Shown piece after piece: positions 58,577-64,000 of a stretch of DNA of 64,000 nt (the stretch's first letter is position 1; each line of letters opens with the position of its first letter). Origin of the DNA: Oscillospiraceae bacterium (lineage in GTDB: Bacteria > Bacillota > Clostridia > Oscillospirales > CAG-272); the NCBI GenBank assembly GCA_015063385.1, contig SVUG01000002.1, positions 62,001 through 126,000 of the forward strand, written 5' to 3'. Made by a program: the position numbers and the translations under genes. A model generated the notes under the pieces. The model did not search any database. It was not told where the DNA came from and saw only the letters and a program-made list of their open reading frames with translations.

Positions 58577-59101
58577 ATGGAATTTCAATGGTTTCTAGAA
58601 AAATTTGAGGCATTCGTCGGTGTAAATCCATGGACGATGATTTTCGCGTGGCTCAACCTTCTTATCCTTTATCTTTTCCTTAAAAAGCTGGCGTTTAATC
58701 CGCTGAAGAATATGATTGACTCAAGGCAAAAGGAAATTGACGACATGTATTCGGAAGCAGAGGAGGCACAGAAATCTGCCGAGGTGCTCAAGGCAGAGTA
58801 TGAAGAAAAGATAAGCCACGCAACCGAAGAGAGCGAGGAAATTCTGAAGAGCGCGGTCAGACGCGCACAGCTTAAGGAGGAGGAAATTCTCCGCACGGCT
58901 GACGCTGAGGCTGCACGCACTCTTGAGCGTGCCGAGGAGCAGATTGAGCTGGAAAAGAAGCGCGCACTCGGTGAGATTAAGGACGAGGTTTCCTCAATGG
59001 CTATCGGAATCGCTTCTGCGGTTATCGAGCGCGACGTGGACGAGGATAAGCACAGAGAGCTTATCGACGACTTTATAAATAATATGGGGAACGAGCAATG
59101 A
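58577..59101 (+). CDS. atpF: F0F1 ATP synthase subunit b
   Basis: A 174-residue stator stalk. One N-terminal TM helix (about 18-38, WTMIFAWLNLLILYLFL) is followed by a long charged coiled coil, ending in a short C-terminal region that contacts delta. Overlaps atpH by ATGA. A second b-type gene is not present. Confidence 0.95.
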   Translation: MEFQWFLEKFEAFVGVNPWTMIFAWLNLLILYLFLKKLAFNPLKNMIDSRQKEIDDMYSEAEEAQKSAEVLKAEYEEKISHATEESEEILKSAVRRAQLKEEEILRTADAEAARTLERAEEQIELEKKRALGEIKDEVSSMAIGIASAVIERDVDEDKHRELIDDFINNMGNEQ

Positions 59102-59631
59102 CGGCGGCCTATGAATATGCAAGAGCGATGTTTATGATAAGCGAGGAGGAGCACTGCTCCGACAAAATGCGCGACGAGGTTGAGATTGTAAGGGCTACCT
59201 TCCTCTCAAACCCCGATTATTCGCAGCTTCTCGACACCCCCGCGCTTCCAAAGGACAAGAGGCTCGGGCTGATTGACGAGGCGTTTTCCTCACTTAACCC
59301 CTCGCTCGTAAATTTAATTAAAATTTTATCTGAAATGCGGCTTTCCTACGTTTTCCCGAAGCTCGCAGAGGAGTATTTCGCGCTTTACGACCAGTCGCGC
59401 GGAATTCTGCGTGCAGAGGCTATCACCGCCACCCCGCTGACCAAGGCGCAGAGCGATGCTATCGTTAAAAAGCTTTCGGCTATGACGGGCAATACGGTCA
59501 TTCTCAAAAACACCGTTGACCCCTCTATTCTCGGCGGTGTGAAGCTGCGCTACGGCGGTATTCAGCTTGACGGCTCTGTTAAAGAGAGGCTTAACAAGTT
59601 TGAATCCGCACTCAAGAGCACCGTCGTCTGA
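59098..59631 (+). CDS. atpH: F0F1 ATP synthase subunit delta
   Basis: A 177-residue stator protein, all-helical N-terminal domain (YEYARAMFMISEE...) and the C-terminal signature DPSILGGVKLRYGGIQLDGSVKERL. Coupled to atpF. Links subunit b to the F1 head. Confidence 0.95.
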   Translation: MTAAYEYARAMFMISEEEHCSDKMRDEVEIVRATFLSNPDYSQLLDTPALPKDKRLGLIDEAFSSLNPSLVNLIKILSEMRLSYVFPKLAEEYFALYDQSRGILRAEAITATPLTKAQSDAIVKKLSAMTGNTVILKNTVDPSILGGVKLRYGGIQLDGSVKERLNKFESALKSTVV

Positions 59632-59682
59632 CGGTGAGCTAAAAAATATCTCTGCCACTCGGCAGAGGGAAAGAAGAACAAG

Positions 59683-61194
59683 ATGCAGTCTAAATTAGAT
59701 GATATCAGCAAGATAATTAAAGAGCAAATTAAGAACTACTCGAGAGAAACCGAGCAGGACGAGATTGGCTACGTTATCTCTGTTGGCGACGGTATTTCCA
59801 AGGTTTTCGGACTCGATAAGTGCAAGGCAAACGAGCTTCTTGAGTTTTCTAACGGCACGTTCGGCATGGCACTCAACCTTGAGGAGAAGCTCGTAAGCGC
59901 GGTGCTTCTCGGTACTGACGTCGGCATCGCAGAGGGCAGCGTGGTTAAGCGTACGGGCAGAGTCGTCTCCGTTCCCGTAGGCGAGCGCCTTATCGGTCGT
60001 GTAGTCAACGCTCTCGGTCAGCCCATCGACGCCAAGGGTCCCATCGTAGCAAGCGATTACAGCCCTATTGAGCGCAAGGCTTACGGCATTATTGAAAGAA
60101 AATCGGTTTCCGTGCCGCTGCAGACGGGTATCAAGGCTATCGACTCTATGATACCTATAGGCAGAGGTCAGCGTGAGCTTATTATCGGTGACAGACAGAC
60201 CGGTAAGACGGTTATCGCAACCGACACTATTATAAATCAGAAGGGCAAGAACGTTATCTGTATCTACGTTGCAATAGGTCAGAAGCAGTCCACCGTCACT
60301 AACGTGGTTGACACGCTTTATAAGAGCGGTGCTATGGATTATACCATAGTCGTCAGCGCTACCGCGGCGGAATCTGCGCCCCTTCAGTATATCGCACCCT
60401 ACGCAGGCTGTGCTATGGGCGAGTACTTTATGGATAAGGGCCGCGACGTGCTTATCGTGTACGACGACCTCTCCAAGCACGCGGTTGCTTACCGTGCGCT
60501 CTCGCTTCTTATCAGACGTCCTCCGGGCCGTGAGGCATATCCCGGTGACGTATTCTACCTGCACTCAAGACTCCTTGAGCGTGCGGCAAGGCTTGCTCCG
60601 GAATACGGTGGCGGCTCGCTGACCGCACTCCCGATTATTGAGACGCAGGCGGGTGACGTTTCGGCGTACATTCCCACTAACGTAATTTCTATCACCGACG
60701 GTCAGATATTCCTTGAGTCAGAGCTCTTCCACTCGGGCGTTCGCCCCGCGGTTAACCCCGGTATCTCGGTATCCCGAGTAGGCGGTAATGCTCAGATTAA
60801 GGCTATGAAAAAGGTTGCGGGAACTCTTAAGCTGCTCTACTCGCAGTACAGAGAGCTTGCAGGCTTTGCACAGTTTGGCTCCGACCTTGACGCAGACACC
60901 AAGGCTCGTCTTGAGCAGGGTAAGCGCATCGTTGAGGTGCTCAAGCAGAACAGAAACTCGCCTATCGCGGTAGAGCTTCAGGTGGCTATCATCTACGCGG
61001 TGGTTAACAATATGCTCTCAGACGTTGCCACAGAGTCCATCTCCGACTTTGAAGCAGAGCTCTTTGAGTACCTCGTAGCGACCAAGGATTCTCTCCTTGC
61101 ATCTATTCGCGACACGGGTGTTATCAGCGCCGAGGCAGAGGCAGAGCTTAAGGAAGCAATCATTAAATGCAAGGAAAAATTCACTAATAAGTAA
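59683..61194 (+). CDS. atpA: F0F1 ATP synthase subunit alpha
   Basis: A 503-residue F1 subunit with non-catalytic nucleotide sites. Walker A GDRQTGKT (about 169-176), [15 protein letters not shown], and the alpha/beta signature [14 protein letters not shown]. Full length. Confidence 0.98.
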   Translation: MQSKLDDISKIIKEQIKNYSRETEQDEIGYVISVGDGISKVFGLDKCKANELLEFSNGTFGMALNLEEKLVSAVLLGTDVGIAEGSVVKRTGRVVSVPVGERLIGRVVNALGQPIDAKGPIVASDYSPIERKAYGIIERKSVSVPLQTGIKAIDSMIPIGRGQRELIIGDRQTGKTVIATDTIINQKGKNVICIYVAIGQKQSTVTNVVDTLYKSGAMDYTIVVSATAAESAPLQYIAPYAGCAMGEYFMDKGRDVLIVYDDLSKHAVAYRALSLLIRRPPGREAYPGDVFYLHSRLLERAARLAPEYGGGSLTALPIIETQAGDVSAYIPTNVISITDGQIFLESELFHSGVRPAVNPGISVSRVGGNAQIKAMKKVAGTLKLLYSQYRELAGFAQFGSDLDADTKARLEQGKRIVEVLKQNRNSPIAVELQVAIIYAVVNNMLSDVATESISDFEAELFEYLVATKDSLLASIRDTGVISAEAEAELKEAIIKCKEKFTNK

Positions 61195-61246
61195 ATTACG
61201 CTTTGCATTTTAACAACATTAAGAAGAAAGGAAGGCGAAAAAAGAT

Positions 61247-63531
<2,285 letters not shown>

Positions 63532-63549
63532 GGTCAGAGGTGCAGCCGA

Positions 63550-63951
63550 ATGAGAGCCTTTCACCTTGAAATTGTCACTCCCGACGGTCTTGCTTTTAAC
63601 GGCGAGGTAGAGAGCTTGCTCATCAGAACTGATGACGGTGACGCCGAAATTCTTTGCGGTCACGCAGATTTTCTCGCTTCCATCGGAACAGGCAGAGCAA
63701 GACTTCTTATAGACGGAAAGCCAAGATATGCATCTGTTTCCGGCGGATTCGTTTCGGTATGTGACGGCGTCACAAGAGTCGTAGCTATCACATTTGAGTT
63801 CGCAGAGGATATAGACGTCAATCGTGCAAAAGCTGCTAAAGAGCGCGCCGAGGCGGCTCTCTCGCGAGCTAGTGGCGAGCGCGAGGAGCTCGTCGCCAAG
63901 GCAAAGCTTGCGCGAGCTGTAAGCCGTATTAACGTCGCGGAGTTATTGTAA
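63550..63951 (+). CDS. atpC: F0F1 ATP synthase subunit epsilon
   Basis: A 133-residue protein. N-terminal beta-sandwich (FHLEIVTPDGLAFNGEVESLLIRT, GDAEILCGHADFLASI) and C-terminal helical hairpin (NRAKAAKERAEAALSRASGERE). Last gene of the operon. A terminator starts just after it. Confidence 0.96.
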   Translation: MRAFHLEIVTPDGLAFNGEVESLLIRTDDGDAEILCGHADFLASIGTGRARLLIDGKPRYASVSGGFVSVCDGVTRVVAITFEFAEDIDVNRAKAAKERAEAALSRASGEREELVAKAKLARAVSRINVAELL

Positions 63952-63968
63952 TTTAAAAGAAAACACCC

Positions 63969-64000
63969 GGTTTTGTAAGTCTAACTTTACAAAATCAGGT
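63969..64000 (+). terminator. Terminator of the atp operon, cut by window end
   Basis: GGTTTTGTAAG-TCTAA-CTTTACAAAATC plus flanking ACC/GGT forms a long stem with small bulges. The expected T-run lies beyond the window. Confidence 0.65.

Overview
The window reads as a chromosomal segment of an anaerobic, low-to-medium-GC Clostridia-type Firmicute, probably an uncultured gut lineage. The grounds are a type III glutamine synthetase, single-chain glycyl-tRNA synthetase, LuxS/Pfs, an rpmH-rnpA-yidD-yidC-jag-mnmE block, a complete F-type ATP synthase operon, BspA-like leucine-rich-repeat proteins and consistent AGGAGG-type ribosome binding sites. No rRNA gene, CRISPR array, IS transposase or integrase was found. 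One tRNA gene (Glu, CTC anticodon) is present.

Layout. 0-7.9 kb: the 3' part of glnN, a divergent DUF6809-like/XRE pair with two operator-like dyads, the serC-serA operon, tRNA-Glu embedded in a tail-duplication region, an AraC regulator and rlmD. 7.9-17.3 kb is accessory: two small orphan genes separated by repeated copies of the rlmD 3' end, a PHP phosphoesterase, a chimeric ORF, a CE15-like esterase, a lipoprotein, a PP-loop ATPase coupled to a flavodoxin/ferredoxin protein, an APH-like kinase and an inositol-phosphatase-family protein. 17.4-26.3 kb: a serine hydrolase, PHP, LRR and membrane proteins, nitroreductase, a small-multidrug-export-like protein with tandem repeats, DUF4830, a 32-residue Cys-rich membrane peptide and topB. 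26.5-31.1 kb: a nucleoside salvage operon (deoC-deoD-deoB-cdd-udp-udk) carrying an array of five hairpins between deoC and deoD. Together these enzymes cleave purine and pyrimidine nucleosides, deaminate cytidine, isomerise the pentose phosphate, split deoxyribose-5-phosphate and re-phosphorylate uridine.

32.1-43.2 kb is a compact one-strand cluster of thirteen phage-type genes: small and large terminase, portal, scaffold-like, capsid, connector, a large short-tail protein with an inserted BspA-like LRR domain, small tail-associated proteins and three membrane proteins. It has its own leader and terminator but no integrase, repressor, replication or lysin gene. It is the best candidate in the window for an undescribed system: a domesticated or gene-transfer-agent-like particle, or else a prophage remnant. 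A DinG/XPD-type helicase follows.

45.9-64 kb is mostly housekeeping: a 4TM protein, a second DUF6809-like gene, hpt-mtaB-glyQS-luxS-mtnN on the minus strand (tRNA modification and charging, activated methyl cycle, purine salvage), the rpmH...mnmE block on the plus strand, an RNHCP protein, and atpZ/I-B-E-F-H-A-G-D-C. The c subunit carries a two-carboxylate, Na+-type ion-binding pattern.

Other repeated signals are two covarying copies of a structured intergenic element (31.2 and 48.0 kb) and a short GAATT-type repeat found in two intergenic sites and once inside the mtaB reading frame. All assignments come from reading the sequence and the supplied ORF translations; no database search was run.
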